Shown in pieces: positions 33,673 to 41,677 of a DNA stretch of 56,619 bases (within the stretch, counting starts at the first letter, position 1; each line of letters starts with the position of its first letter). This DNA is from an uncultured Bacteroidales bacterium. GTDB taxonomy: Bacteria > Bacteroidota > Bacteroidia > Bacteroidales > UBA932. The stretch lies in contig CALUPB010000019.1 in NCBI GenBank assembly GCA_944322585.1, positions 1-56,619 on the forward strand, read 5' to 3'. Position numbers and translations under genes: made by a program. The notes under the pieces were generated by a model. The model was not told the DNA's origin. It saw nothing but the letters and a program-made list of their open reading frames with translations, and searched no databases.

Positions 33673-34806
33673 ATGAAACGGATTTTTCTGACACTCCTGA
33701 TGGCAGCCGGATGCCTTTCATTCACATTGTGTTCCTGTTCCGAGCCGGCAGTGCAGGCAGATAGCGGGGAAGAGAACGTCGGACAGGATGGCGGGGATGG
33801 AGATGACGGGACAGGTGACACGGATGACCCGGAGCCGGCAGAGCCGGAAAGATGGTTCATCCAGAGAGGTCTTGTGGCATCGTGGAGCGATGTGATGAAT
33901 GCCGATGCCATAGACTATGTGGAGATAGCAAAAGCCAACGGTATCAATACATTCAGTATTTTCGGAGCAGAGCGTACATGGCCCATCTGGCAGAAGTTCG
34001 CAGACAGGTGTGCCGAGGCGGGAATCGATCTGGAATATGAGGAGCACATGATGTCCAGACTGCTCCCGAGAGACCTTTTCAGCACCCATCCCGAGTATTT
34101 CCGGATGAACGAGAAAGGACAACGGGTCAATGACGCCAACGGGTGTCCGTCTTCGGAGGGCGCCCTGGCGGAAATCAGGAAGAATGCAAAGACTCTGGCG
34201 GTGGATTATGCTCCGACCAACGACAAGTATTATTTCTGGCTGGACGACGGCGGCGGAGTGTGTCATTGCGACAAATGCAAGGGACTCAACTATGCCGATC
34301 AGGCACTTCTGTTCGAAAATGCCGTCATAGAGGCGATCAAGGAGGTCAATCCTGAAGCCATGCTGGCGCATCTGTGCTATGCCGCTTCCATAGATCCTCC
34401 GCAGACAGTGAAGCCGCATGAAGACATTTTCCTGGAATTCGCCCCGTTCTACCGGAGCATGTCCGATCCCATATCTTCTGAATGGGCGGTCGGAAGGTAC
34501 AGCATGAAGCACAGCACATATCTCAGGGCGCTCAAGGAGAATTTAGAGGTTTTCCCTCCGGAGACGGCCCAGGTGCTGGAATACTGGATGGACGATTCCC
34601 TGTTCAGTGAGTGGGATCCTACGGATCTGGTGGAAGTGCCGTGGGACAACGGGATGTTCCTTGACGATATAGATACCTATGCTTCGTACGGTATACGCAA
34701 TATAATGTGCTACTGTGTGTATGTCGGACCGTCGTATGTCAACAAGTTCGGATTTCCGGCATTCCTCGAAGAATATGGCCAGGGGCTTTTGAACTATGAA
34801 AGGTAG
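33673..34806 (+). CDS. DUF4838-type lipoprotein 2 (paralogue)
   Basis: This 377-residue lipoprotein (cysteine at 20 or 22) has an acidic Asp/Gly-rich linker (about 30-58) and then the same domain as the gene before it. Shared landmarks are the EEH.MS.LLPR.LF.THPEYFRM block, the HCDKCKGLNYADQALLFEN block with the CHCxKC cluster, EAMLAHL, DIFLEFAPFYRSM, TAQVLEYWMD and YASYGIRNI. Identity by eye is around half, so the duplication is not recent. The linker suggests the domain is held away from the outer membrane. The next gene overlaps its last 11 bases. Confidence 0.7.
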   Translation: MKRIFLTLLMAAGCLSFTLCSCSEPAVQADSGEENVGQDGGDGDDGTGDTDDPEPAEPERWFIQRGLVASWSDVMNADAIDYVEIAKANGINTFSIFGAERTWPIWQKFADRCAEAGIDLEYEEHMMSRLLPRDLFSTHPEYFRMNEKGQRVNDANGCPSSEGALAEIRKNAKTLAVDYAPTNDKYYFWLDDGGGVCHCDKCKGLNYADQALLFENAVIEAIKEVNPEAMLAHLCYAASIDPPQTVKPHEDIFLEFAPFYRSMSDPISSEWAVGRYSMKHSTYLRALKENLEVFPPETAQVLEYWMDDSLFSEWDPTDLVEVPWDNGMFLDDIDTYASYGIRNIMCYCVYVGPSYVNKFGFPAFLEEYGQGLLNYER

Positions 34807-35434
34807 TGGTGTGTTTTTCGTTGTGTGCATGCTGTCGGTTGCGGCGGCATGCCGCAATGAAGCGGGACATGACGGGTTCCTGATAGGCAGGGCAGGGGAG
34901 ATCGACGGCCTTCATGCCCCATGGGACGGACTCGATGACAATACCTCGTTCCGGTGTTTTGCGGATTCGTCCTTTTTTTATTTCCTGTATGAGGTCGAGG
35001 ACAGTACGATGACTTTTTCCGATGATTTCCCCGAAGAACGGGTAGTGGACACGGAAGACAGGGTGGAGATTTTCTTCAGTCCGGGGCCTGATATGGAAAG
35101 ATATTACTGTGCGGAGATAGACCCTCTCGGAAGAGTGATGGATTATTCGTGCGAGTATTATGCCCGGATGGATTACGGATGGGATTTCACTACCCTGTCG
35201 GCGGCCGGGTGGCTGACGTCCGGAGGATATGCAGTAGCCGGCAGGATTTCTCTCGACGAACTTAAGTCGCTGGGAATTGATCCGCATGCAGGCTTCCATA
35301 TGGGAATATTCAGGGCCGATTTCCATCCGGACGGTACGGTCAACTGGTACTCCCATGTAGAGACGGATGATACGGCTCCGGACTTCCACCGGCCCGAGAT
35401 GCTTTTTTATACTGAAACCGGAACACTTGATTAA
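34796..35434 (+). CDS. CBM9-like carbohydrate-binding lipoprotein
   Basis: This 212-residue lipoprotein has lipobox VAAAC with Cys19. The body matches the family-9-like sugar-binding sandwich often fused to xylanases or standing alone in Bacteroidetes: EIDGLHAPWDGLDDNTSFRC, FFYFLYEVEDSTM, DTEDRVEIFFSPGPDM, YCAEIDPLGRVMDYSCEYY, YAVAGRISLDELKSLGI and GIFRADFHPDG. There is no catalytic domain. It starts within the end of the DUF4838 paralogue (TATGAAAGGTAG). Its stop codon TAA opens a copy of the AAGAAGCTGTTTTGAAA repeat. Confidence 0.8.
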   Translation: MKGSGVFFVVCMLSVAAACRNEAGHDGFLIGRAGEIDGLHAPWDGLDDNTSFRCFADSSFFYFLYEVEDSTMTFSDDFPEERVVDTEDRVEIFFSPGPDMERYYCAEIDPLGRVMDYSCEYYARMDYGWDFTTLSAAGWLTSGGYAVAGRISLDELKSLGIDPHAGFHMGIFRADFHPDGTVNWYSHVETDDTAPDFHRPEMLFYTETGTLD

Positions 35435-35470
35435 GAAGCTGTTTTGAAATTTTTCCAAAAGACAATTGAC
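35432..35470. repeat. Interspersed palindromic repeat, copy F
   Basis: TAAGAAGCTGTTTTGAAA begins at the stop codon of the CBM9-like gene, exactly as the copy at 4378-4404 begins at the tldD stop. The 3' half is degenerate. It lies inside the operon between the CBM9-like and DUF5107 genes. Confidence 0.5.
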
Positions 35471-35472
35471 AG

Positions 35473-38388
35473 ATGATCAGAAATTTGGCGGCATTGATTC
35501 TTCTGGCGCTCTTCCCGGTTGTCGGCACGGCCCAGAAAATAACGGTAAAGGATACTTTGTGCAGGACATATCCGTTTTCCGATCCGGATCCTGTCCCCCG
35601 GACTTCCGGAGTCTATCCGTATCACCGTTACGAGACATTTGCCTTCGAGCCGGAAGACGTGACATGGAAAATGGTGGTGCTCGAGAACGATTATCTCCGG
35701 GTGAAGATTTTTCCGGAGATCGGAGGCAAGATATGGTCGGTATACGACAAGACATCGGGCAATGAGATGTTTTATGACAATGATGTCGTGAAGTTCAGGG
35801 AAATAGCCTTGAGGGGACCATGGACAAGCGGTGGAATAGAATTCAATTACGGAGTCATCGGACACGCCCCTTCATGTGCGCATCCTGTCGACTATAAAAC
35901 AGAGTACAAGGAGGACGGAAGCGTCAGCTGCTACATAGGAGTGATGGAGCTTCTTACCCGTACGCGATGGATGGTCGAGATCAATCTCCCTGCGGACGCG
36001 GTTTGGGTACGGACCAGGTCTTTCTGGCATAATTCTTCCGGAACATTCCAGCCGTATTACACATGGGCGAATTCGGCTACGGAAGTTTCCCCCGAGATGA
36101 AGCTGCTGTATCCGGCGCAATATTCGATAGGTCATGACGGCAGGATTTCCGGATATCCTGTGGATGAGTCGGGACGGGATCTTTCCGAGTATGCCATGCA
36201 GGATTTCGGCCTTGACAAGTCATTGCATCCCGGAGGTTCCCACAAGAACTGGTTCGGAGTCTACTGGCCGGAAAAGGATTTCGGGATGCTGCATTATGCC
36301 CTGCGGGACGAGAAGATCGGCAGGAAATATTTCAGCTGGACTCAGTCCGACCAGGGAGAGATATGGGTGGAGCTTCTGACCGATACGCGGCCGCAGTATG
36401 TGGAGCTGCAGAGCGGACGGCTCTTTAACCAGAATCTGTGGGAGAGCGTCGGCACACCGTACAAGCAGACTCTGTTTACACCCTATGGCACGGATGAGTG
36501 GAATGAATATTGGCTGCCTTTCGCCGGTATAGGCGATGATGTGGATATGCTGACTCTCGATGCCGCTGTCAACGTGGATGATAGAGGAGCCGGAATCAAT
36601 GTCGGGATTTATCCCCTGAAGGCTCTTTCGGGCAGGCTTGAACTCAGGGATTCTTCCGGACATGTCCTTGCCGGAAGGGAAATATCCCTTGCTCCGGCAC
36701 ATCCTGCCGTCGAGAAGTTCGATACGGACGGTATGGACGGCCTCGCTGAAATCATGCTCGGAGGAAAGAGACTGTGGTCAAAAGACCGTCAGGATATCGG
36801 CAGACCGGAGACTGTAGACAAGGATTTCAGTCTGGATTCCGCCTATGGACTTGCCGTATACGGGAAATATCTCATCGGTATGAGAAAATATGCCGACGCG
36901 GAATGGCGTATAGACAAGGCTATCGGGCTGGACCCTTCGCTTGTCCCGGCCCTTAATCTGAAAGCACTGCTGTGCCTGCGGAAAACGGATTATGCAATGG
37001 CTTGCGAATATGCAGACAGAGTCCTGTCAATCGATCAGTATGATCCTCAGGCCAATTTCATCAGCGGCAAGGCATGTGCCGCTCTCGGCCGGAAATATGA
37101 TGCCATGGACAGGTTCGAAGTGGCAGCGATAACATCCTCACTCAGAAGTGCCGCCTGTACCGAGCTTGCCCGTATCCATTTCATGGAAGGGGATTATGAT
37201 CTGGCGCGTCAGTATGCACTCAAGAGTCTGACAGGAAACGGACATAATCTCTCTGCATATTATCTGCTTTATCAGATTGAACCGGAAGAAGGCATATTGG
37301 ATGCGGTCAGGGGACTCGACCCTCTTTGCCATTTCCCGGAAATGGAAATGATGCTTGCCGGAACGATAGGCAGGGAAGACCTTGCGGAGTCTGTCAGGGA
37401 AGAGCTCGGCTGGCAGAATTATATGGAGTTCGCCGCATTCTACAGCAGTCTCGGGCTTAAGGACAAGGCAGAACGCCTTCTGGCAGCCTGCCCGGAGCAG
37501 AATGCGCTCGTTTCGCTTTGGCGGGCATGGCTTGAAGGGGATACGTCGATGATATCCGATGCCGAAGCCGGATCCATCGAATTGGTATTCCCGTTCAGGG
37601 AGGAGTCCGTTGCTCCGCTGGAATGGGCGGTGGAAAATGGCGGAGGATGGAGGAGCCGTTATCTGCTGGCTATGCTGCAGGATTTTCTCGGACATAGGGA
37701 CAGGGCAATCGGACTCATGGAAGACAGCAGTCCGGATTATGCTCCGTATTATTGCTACAGAAGCAATCTGACAGGAAATATGGACGATATGCTGAAGGCC
37801 CACGCGCTCGATCCTGAAGAATGGAGGTATATCCAGTATCTCGGACAGAGGTATAACGGGGAAGGACGCTACTCTGAAACAATCGGCCTGCTGAAAAAAT
37901 ATTATGCGCGGCACAGAGACAATTTCCACATCGGCGATACATACGTCAAGGCTCTGATAGCGACAGGTAAGTATCATGACGCGGACAAGGTTATGGCCGG
38001 CATGAGAGTGTTGCCGTTCGAAGGTCAGGCGGGAACACATGTAATGTACCGGGATATTAAATTGCATCTTGCGGCGGAAAGCATAGACAAAGGCAAATAT
38101 GCGGAAGCCCTTGAGAGAATATCCGAAGCCCGGGAATATCCATGGAGACTGGGGGTCGGCAAACCATATGACGAACTCATTGACACTACATTGGAAGACT
38201 GGCTCTCCGCTATTGTGTACCATAGGACCGGCAACACGGAAAAGGCATCCGAACATCTGGCCGAAGTCAGGAACGAGGCGTTGCTGGAAGCCTATCCGGG
38301 GATGGTGACCGAAACCGGAGGACGTTATGCGGATGTAATGTCCATGTTGGGAAATCTGGATGCGTCATCTGACAAGAAACTGTTTTAG
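35473..38388 (+). CDS. DUF5107 protein with C-terminal TPR repeats
   Basis: This 971-residue secreted protein has signal peptide MIRNLAALILLALFPVVGTA. Residues about 30-385 look like the DUF5107 mutarotase-like beta-sandwich: VVLENDYLRVKIFPEIGGKI, GGIEFNYGVIGHAPSCAHPV, RSFWHNSSGTFQPYYTWANS, GGSHKNWFGVYWPEKDFGML. The remainder, from about 460 on, is helical tetratricopeptide-like (KYLIGMRKYADAEWRIDKAI, NLKALLCLRKTDYAMACEYA, LAMLQDFLGHRDRAIGLMED). No activity is established for DUF5107; the fold is one used by enzymes that act on sugars. It is the largest periplasmic candidate enzyme of the locus. Its final codons AAG AAA CTG TTT TAG also resemble the repeat. Confidence 0.8.
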   Translation: MIRNLAALILLALFPVVGTAQKITVKDTLCRTYPFSDPDPVPRTSGVYPYHRYETFAFEPEDVTWKMVVLENDYLRVKIFPEIGGKIWSVYDKTSGNEMFYDNDVVKFREIALRGPWTSGGIEFNYGVIGHAPSCAHPVDYKTEYKEDGSVSCYIGVMELLTRTRWMVEINLPADAVWVRTRSFWHNSSGTFQPYYTWANSATEVSPEMKLLYPAQYSIGHDGRISGYPVDESGRDLSEYAMQDFGLDKSLHPGGSHKNWFGVYWPEKDFGMLHYALRDEKIGRKYFSWTQSDQGEIWVELLTDTRPQYVELQSGRLFNQNLWESVGTPYKQTLFTPYGTDEWNEYWLPFAGIGDDVDMLTLDAAVNVDDRGAGINVGIYPLKALSGRLELRDSSGHVLAGREISLAPAHPAVEKFDTDGMDGLAEIMLGGKRLWSKDRQDIGRPETVDKDFSLDSAYGLAVYGKYLIGMRKYADAEWRIDKAIGLDPSLVPALNLKALLCLRKTDYAMACEYADRVLSIDQYDPQANFISGKACAALGRKYDAMDRFEVAAITSSLRSAACTELARIHFMEGDYDLARQYALKSLTGNGHNLSAYYLLYQIEPEEGILDAVRGLDPLCHFPEMEMMLAGTIGREDLAESVREELGWQNYMEFAAFYSSLGLKDKAERLLAACPEQNALVSLWRAWLEGDTSMISDAEAGSIELVFPFREESVAPLEWAVENGGGWRSRYLLAMLQDFLGHRDRAIGLMEDSSPDYAPYYCYRSNLTGNMDDMLKAHALDPEEWRYIQYLGQRYNGEGRYSETIGLLKKYYARHRDNFHIGDTYVKALIATGKYHDADKVMAGMRVLPFEGQAGTHVMYRDIKLHLAAESIDKGKYAEALERISEAREYPWRLGVGKPYDELIDTTLEDWLSAIVYHRTGNTEKASEHLAEVRNEALLEAYPGMVTETGGRYADVMSMLGNLDASSDKKLF

Positions 38389-38405
38389 CTTTTAAATTCA
38401 CATAT

Positions 38406-39584
38406 ATGGATACTGTTTCATTTGCCGGTATGGCAGAACAATACCGGCTGGAGCTGATGGAGAACTGTCTTCCTTTCTGGCTGGAGCATTCGTTGGACAG
38501 GGAATACGGCGGCTATTTCAGCTGTCTGGACAGGGACGGGAGCGTATATGACACGGACAAGTTCATCTGGCTCCAGGGGCGAGAGGTATGGCTTTTCGCA
38601 ATGCTGTACAACAATGTCGAGAAACGGGAGGAGTGGCTTGATGCGTCTCTTCTCGGGGCTGAGTTCCTGAAGAAATACGGGCACGACGGGAACTATGACT
38701 TCTATTTCTCTTTGACACGAGAAGGGAAGCCGCTGATACAGCCGTACAACATCTTCTCGAACACATTCGCGTGCATGGGCTTCGCGCAGCTTGCGAAGGC
38801 GACGGGGAAGGAAGAATATGCAGAAATAGCCCGGAAGACCTTCGCTCGGATATTGGCGAGGCGGGACAATCCGAAGGGGAAATGGGAGAAGAGCTGTCCG
38901 GGAACTCGGCCGCTGAAAGGCTTTTCGCTTCCGATGATCATCTGTAACATGGCGTTGGAGATAGAGGAAATCATAGAAGACAAAAGTCTTTTGGACAGGA
39001 CGATAGAAGAGTGTCTGCACGAAGTGTTGGGCGTGTTCTACAAGGACGAGGTGGGGATGATGGTGGAGAACGTTTCCGGGACGGACGGGAGCCTTGTAGA
39101 CTGCTACGAGGGCCGGCTTGTCAATCCGGGACACAACCTGGAGGCGCTGTGGTTTCTGATGAGCCTCGGAGAGCGGCTTAAGGACAATGGTTTGATAGAG
39201 AGGTGCGTGAAGATATCGCACAATGTTATAGAATACGGCTGGGACAAGGAGTACGGAGGTATCTATTATTTCATGGACCGACTGGGTCATCCTCAGCAGC
39301 AGCTGGAGTGGGACCAGAAACTGTGGTGGGTTCACATCGAGTCGGCGATAGCGATGCTGAAGGGTTATCTGCTGACTGGAGACATGACGAGTCTGGATTG
39401 GTTCGAGAAACTGCATGAGTACATGTGGGACCATTTCAAGGACAAGGATTATCCGGAGTGGTACGGCTACCTTAACCGCCGAGGTGAAGTGCTGTTGCCG
39501 TTGAAGGGCGGTAAATGGAAGGGCTGCTTCCATGTCCCGAGAGGCCTCTACCAGATATGGCAGATCGCGGAATGCTGTCGATAA
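38406..39584 (+). CDS. N-acylglucosamine 2-epimerase family enzyme
   Basis: This 392-residue cytoplasmic (alpha/alpha)6-barrel enzyme has the AGE/RnBP signature EGRLVNPGHNLEALWFLM (His243) and the C-terminal PEWYGYLNRRGE ... GGKWKGCFHVPRGLYQIWQ. These fit N-acylglucosamine 2-epimerase (GlcNAc to ManNAc) better than cellobiose 2-epimerase, whose members lack the NPGH and KGCFHVPR forms. No signal peptide is present, so it acts after uptake. As last gene of the rightward operon it suggests the imported product is an amino sugar that is interconverted at C2. Confidence 0.85.
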   Translation: MDTVSFAGMAEQYRLELMENCLPFWLEHSLDREYGGYFSCLDRDGSVYDTDKFIWLQGREVWLFAMLYNNVEKREEWLDASLLGAEFLKKYGHDGNYDFYFSLTREGKPLIQPYNIFSNTFACMGFAQLAKATGKEEYAEIARKTFARILARRDNPKGKWEKSCPGTRPLKGFSLPMIICNMALEIEEIIEDKSLLDRTIEECLHEVLGVFYKDEVGMMVENVSGTDGSLVDCYEGRLVNPGHNLEALWFLMSLGERLKDNGLIERCVKISHNVIEYGWDKEYGGIYYFMDRLGHPQQQLEWDQKLWWVHIESAIAMLKGYLLTGDMTSLDWFEKLHEYMWDHFKDKDYPEWYGYLNRRGEVLLPLKGGKWKGCFHVPRGLYQIWQIAECCR

Positions 39585-39620
39585 TTATGCCAGCCCCATA
39601 CTTCATTGTTGTCTATACTT

Positions 39621-39660
39621 GTTTGATTGGACGGCGTTCTGTTTGATTGAGCGGCATTCT
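39621..39660 (+). repeat. Two tandem 20-bp repeats
   Basis: GTTTGATTGGACGGCGTTCT is followed directly by GTTTGATTGAGCGGCATTCT, with three mismatches. They lie in the gap after the epimerase gene and mark the boundary to the accessory patch. Confidence 0.6.
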
Positions 39661-39776
39661 GGTGCAAAAACGGAAGATGATGTTCCGGATAAGACAATTT
39701 TTCTTATCTTCGCGAAATATGCGGAAGTTGTGCCGCCTGTTGCGAGTGATGAACATTAACCAAACCGTTGTCAGCC

Positions 39777-41324
39777 ATGCTGTATCCGATAGGTATCCAG
39801 AATTTTGAAGACCTTAGGAGAGGAGGATATGTCTATATAGACAAGACCGGGAAGATATATGACCTTTTCTCTACAGGGAAATACTATTTTCTCAGCCGGC
39901 CGCGTCGTTTCGGGAAAAGCCTTCTTGTGTCGACGATGGAGGCGTATTTCGAAGGGAAGCGCGAGCTTTTCGAAGGGCTTGCGATAGAGAAACTGGAAAA
40001 AGACTGGACCCGATATCCTGTCCTCCATCTTGACCTGAGCGGAGTGGCTTACGATAGAAAGGATGTCCTGATCAAGGTGCTTGACCAGAAGTTGTCTGAA
40101 TGGGAAGGACAATACGGAATATCCGCTGCATCGGATGTGCCGGGATTGCGGTTCCAGAAAGTTATCAGTACAGCATACGGGACTACGGGCAGACAGGTAG
40201 TGATTCTGATAGACGAATACGACAAGCCTATAATCGACAACCTGGACAACCCCGAGCTGCAGGAATATTACCGGAGCACATTGCAGGGATTTTACGGAGT
40301 AATGAAGGCTAAGGACGAGTGCATCCGTTTCGGATTTTTGACGGGAGTGACGAAGATAGGTAAGCTGAGTGTGTTCAGCGGGCTTAACAACCTGCGTGAC
40401 ATCTCGATGCTTCCCCGGTATTCGGACATCTGCGGGATTTCGGAGACAGACCTTCACGAATATTTTCCGGATAGTGTCAGGGAACTTGCGGAAGCGAACG
40501 GCCTGACAGAGGATGAATGCTACAGGAAACTTGCGGATATGTATGACGGCTATCATTTCAGCGAGGATTCCGTCGGGATGTACAACCCGTTCAGTCTACT
40601 GAATACCTTTGCGGGACAGAAGTTCCATGACTACTGGTTCGAGACGGGGACACCGACGTTCCTGGTGAAACTGCTGAAGCAGACGGGGTACGACATCTCC
40701 AGACTGTCGGAAGATGAAGTGGAGATAGATACAGCCATGATATCGGGTGTGAATGACTATGTGAACGACCCTATCCCGGTGATGTACCAGAGCGGTTATC
40801 TAACGATCAAGGGCTATGACGGGATGTTCGGAGTCTACAGATTAGGGTTTCCGAACATGGAGGTGAAGCAAGGTTTCATGAAGATGCTGTTGAATGTGTA
40901 TTCACCGTCACCGGAACAATCCGGGAGTGTTCTCGTGTCGAAGCTGTACCGTGCGGTTACCGGAGGCAGACCGGAGGATATGATGAAGATATTGGAGGCA
41001 TTGTTCGCACGAGCGAACTACCAGATCCAGGGAGATGCGGAGAAGGACTTCCAGTATGCTATGTACATCATCTTCGAACTGCTCGGAGAATACGTCCAGA
41101 CGGAGAAACAGACGAGCAACGGGAGGATAGACATCCTTCTTCAGACGAAGGACTACATATACGTCATGGAACTGAAGGTGGACGGCACAGCGGACGAGGC
41201 CTTGGAGCAGATAGAGGAGAAAGGCTATGCGAAACCGTTCGCCGCCGACCCACGCAAGCTCTGTAAAATCGGTGTCAGTTTCTCCTCCTCCACCCGCCGT
41301 ATAGAAGAATGGAAAATCATCTAA
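39777..41324 (+). CDS. AAA-ATPase-like / PD-(D/E)XK nuclease-superfamily protein
   Basis: This 515-residue protein belongs to a family present in many copies in Bacteroidales genomes. The N-terminal ATPase-like domain has the typical start MLYPIGIQNFEDLRRGGYVY, IDKTGKIYDL and the P-loop variant RPRRFGKSLL (41-50), then VVILIDEYDKPIID as Walker B. The C-terminal nuclease-like domain has GRIDILLQTKDYIYVMELK, a D...E-x-K pattern, and ends SFSSSTRRIEEWKI. Function unknown; defence or mobile-element roles have been suggested for relatives. I use ATG 39777 rather than the in-frame TTG three codons earlier. A TATCTTCG sequence at 39705-39712 may be its promoter. Confidence 0.85.
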   Translation: MLYPIGIQNFEDLRRGGYVYIDKTGKIYDLFSTGKYYFLSRPRRFGKSLLVSTMEAYFEGKRELFEGLAIEKLEKDWTRYPVLHLDLSGVAYDRKDVLIKVLDQKLSEWEGQYGISAASDVPGLRFQKVISTAYGTTGRQVVILIDEYDKPIIDNLDNPELQEYYRSTLQGFYGVMKAKDECIRFGFLTGVTKIGKLSVFSGLNNLRDISMLPRYSDICGISETDLHEYFPDSVRELAEANGLTEDECYRKLADMYDGYHFSEDSVGMYNPFSLLNTFAGQKFHDYWFETGTPTFLVKLLKQTGYDISRLSEDEVEIDTAMISGVNDYVNDPIPVMYQSGYLTIKGYDGMFGVYRLGFPNMEVKQGFMKMLLNVYSPSPEQSGSVLVSKLYRAVTGGRPEDMMKILEALFARANYQIQGDAEKDFQYAMYIIFELLGEYVQTEKQTSNGRIDILLQTKDYIYVMELKVDGTADEALEQIEEKGYAKPFAADPRKLCKIGVSFSSSTRRIEEWKII

Positions 41325-41381
41325 TTCTAAAACAATTTCATATTAATCAATACTTCGGTAAATTTTAACCGAAAATTTTAA

Positions 41382-41546
41382 AATTTAACAATCGAGTCGG
41401 ATAAATTGTATCTTGCGGTTCCGAATGACTGCGTGTTTATGGAAGATGCCGGAAAGCTCGGATTTGTAAACCATGCTTCCGGACACAGACCGCCGTCTGA
41501 GGCTTTGGACAAGGGGTATGACTTTATGACGGGAATACTCTTTTAA
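41382..41546 (+). pseudogene. C-terminal remnant of an unidentified protein
   Basis: Downstream of the ATPase gene a 54-codon open frame without a proper start reads very protein-like: SDKLYLAVPNDCVFMEDAGK, GFVNHASGHRPPSEALDKGY, DFMTGILF, stop. Shortly after, another frame (about 41552-41650) gives VNANWPFKFGGPFYSHIFID with no start. Codon use looks genuine. I cannot name the family; it may be the tail of a hydrolase decayed after an insertion or deletion. The rest of 41325-41677 is AT-rich, with a small inverted repeat around 41354-41372 (CGGTAAATTTTAACCG). Confidence 0.4.
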
Positions 41547-41677
41547 TTGTTTCAGTCAACGCTAACTGGCCGTTCAAATTTGGGGGGCCGTTCTACAGCC
41601 ATATATTCATCGACAAGATAGAGGCGGACAGGAATGTCATGGTGCGGCATCCGGATAGACGGGGCCGCATCTCCGTA

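Noticed and set aside
38406-39584. Cellobiose/mannobiose 2-epimerase
   Set aside because: The NPGHNLEALW and KGCFHVPR motifs fit N-acylglucosamine 2-epimerase better, and no GH130 or mannanase is nearby.
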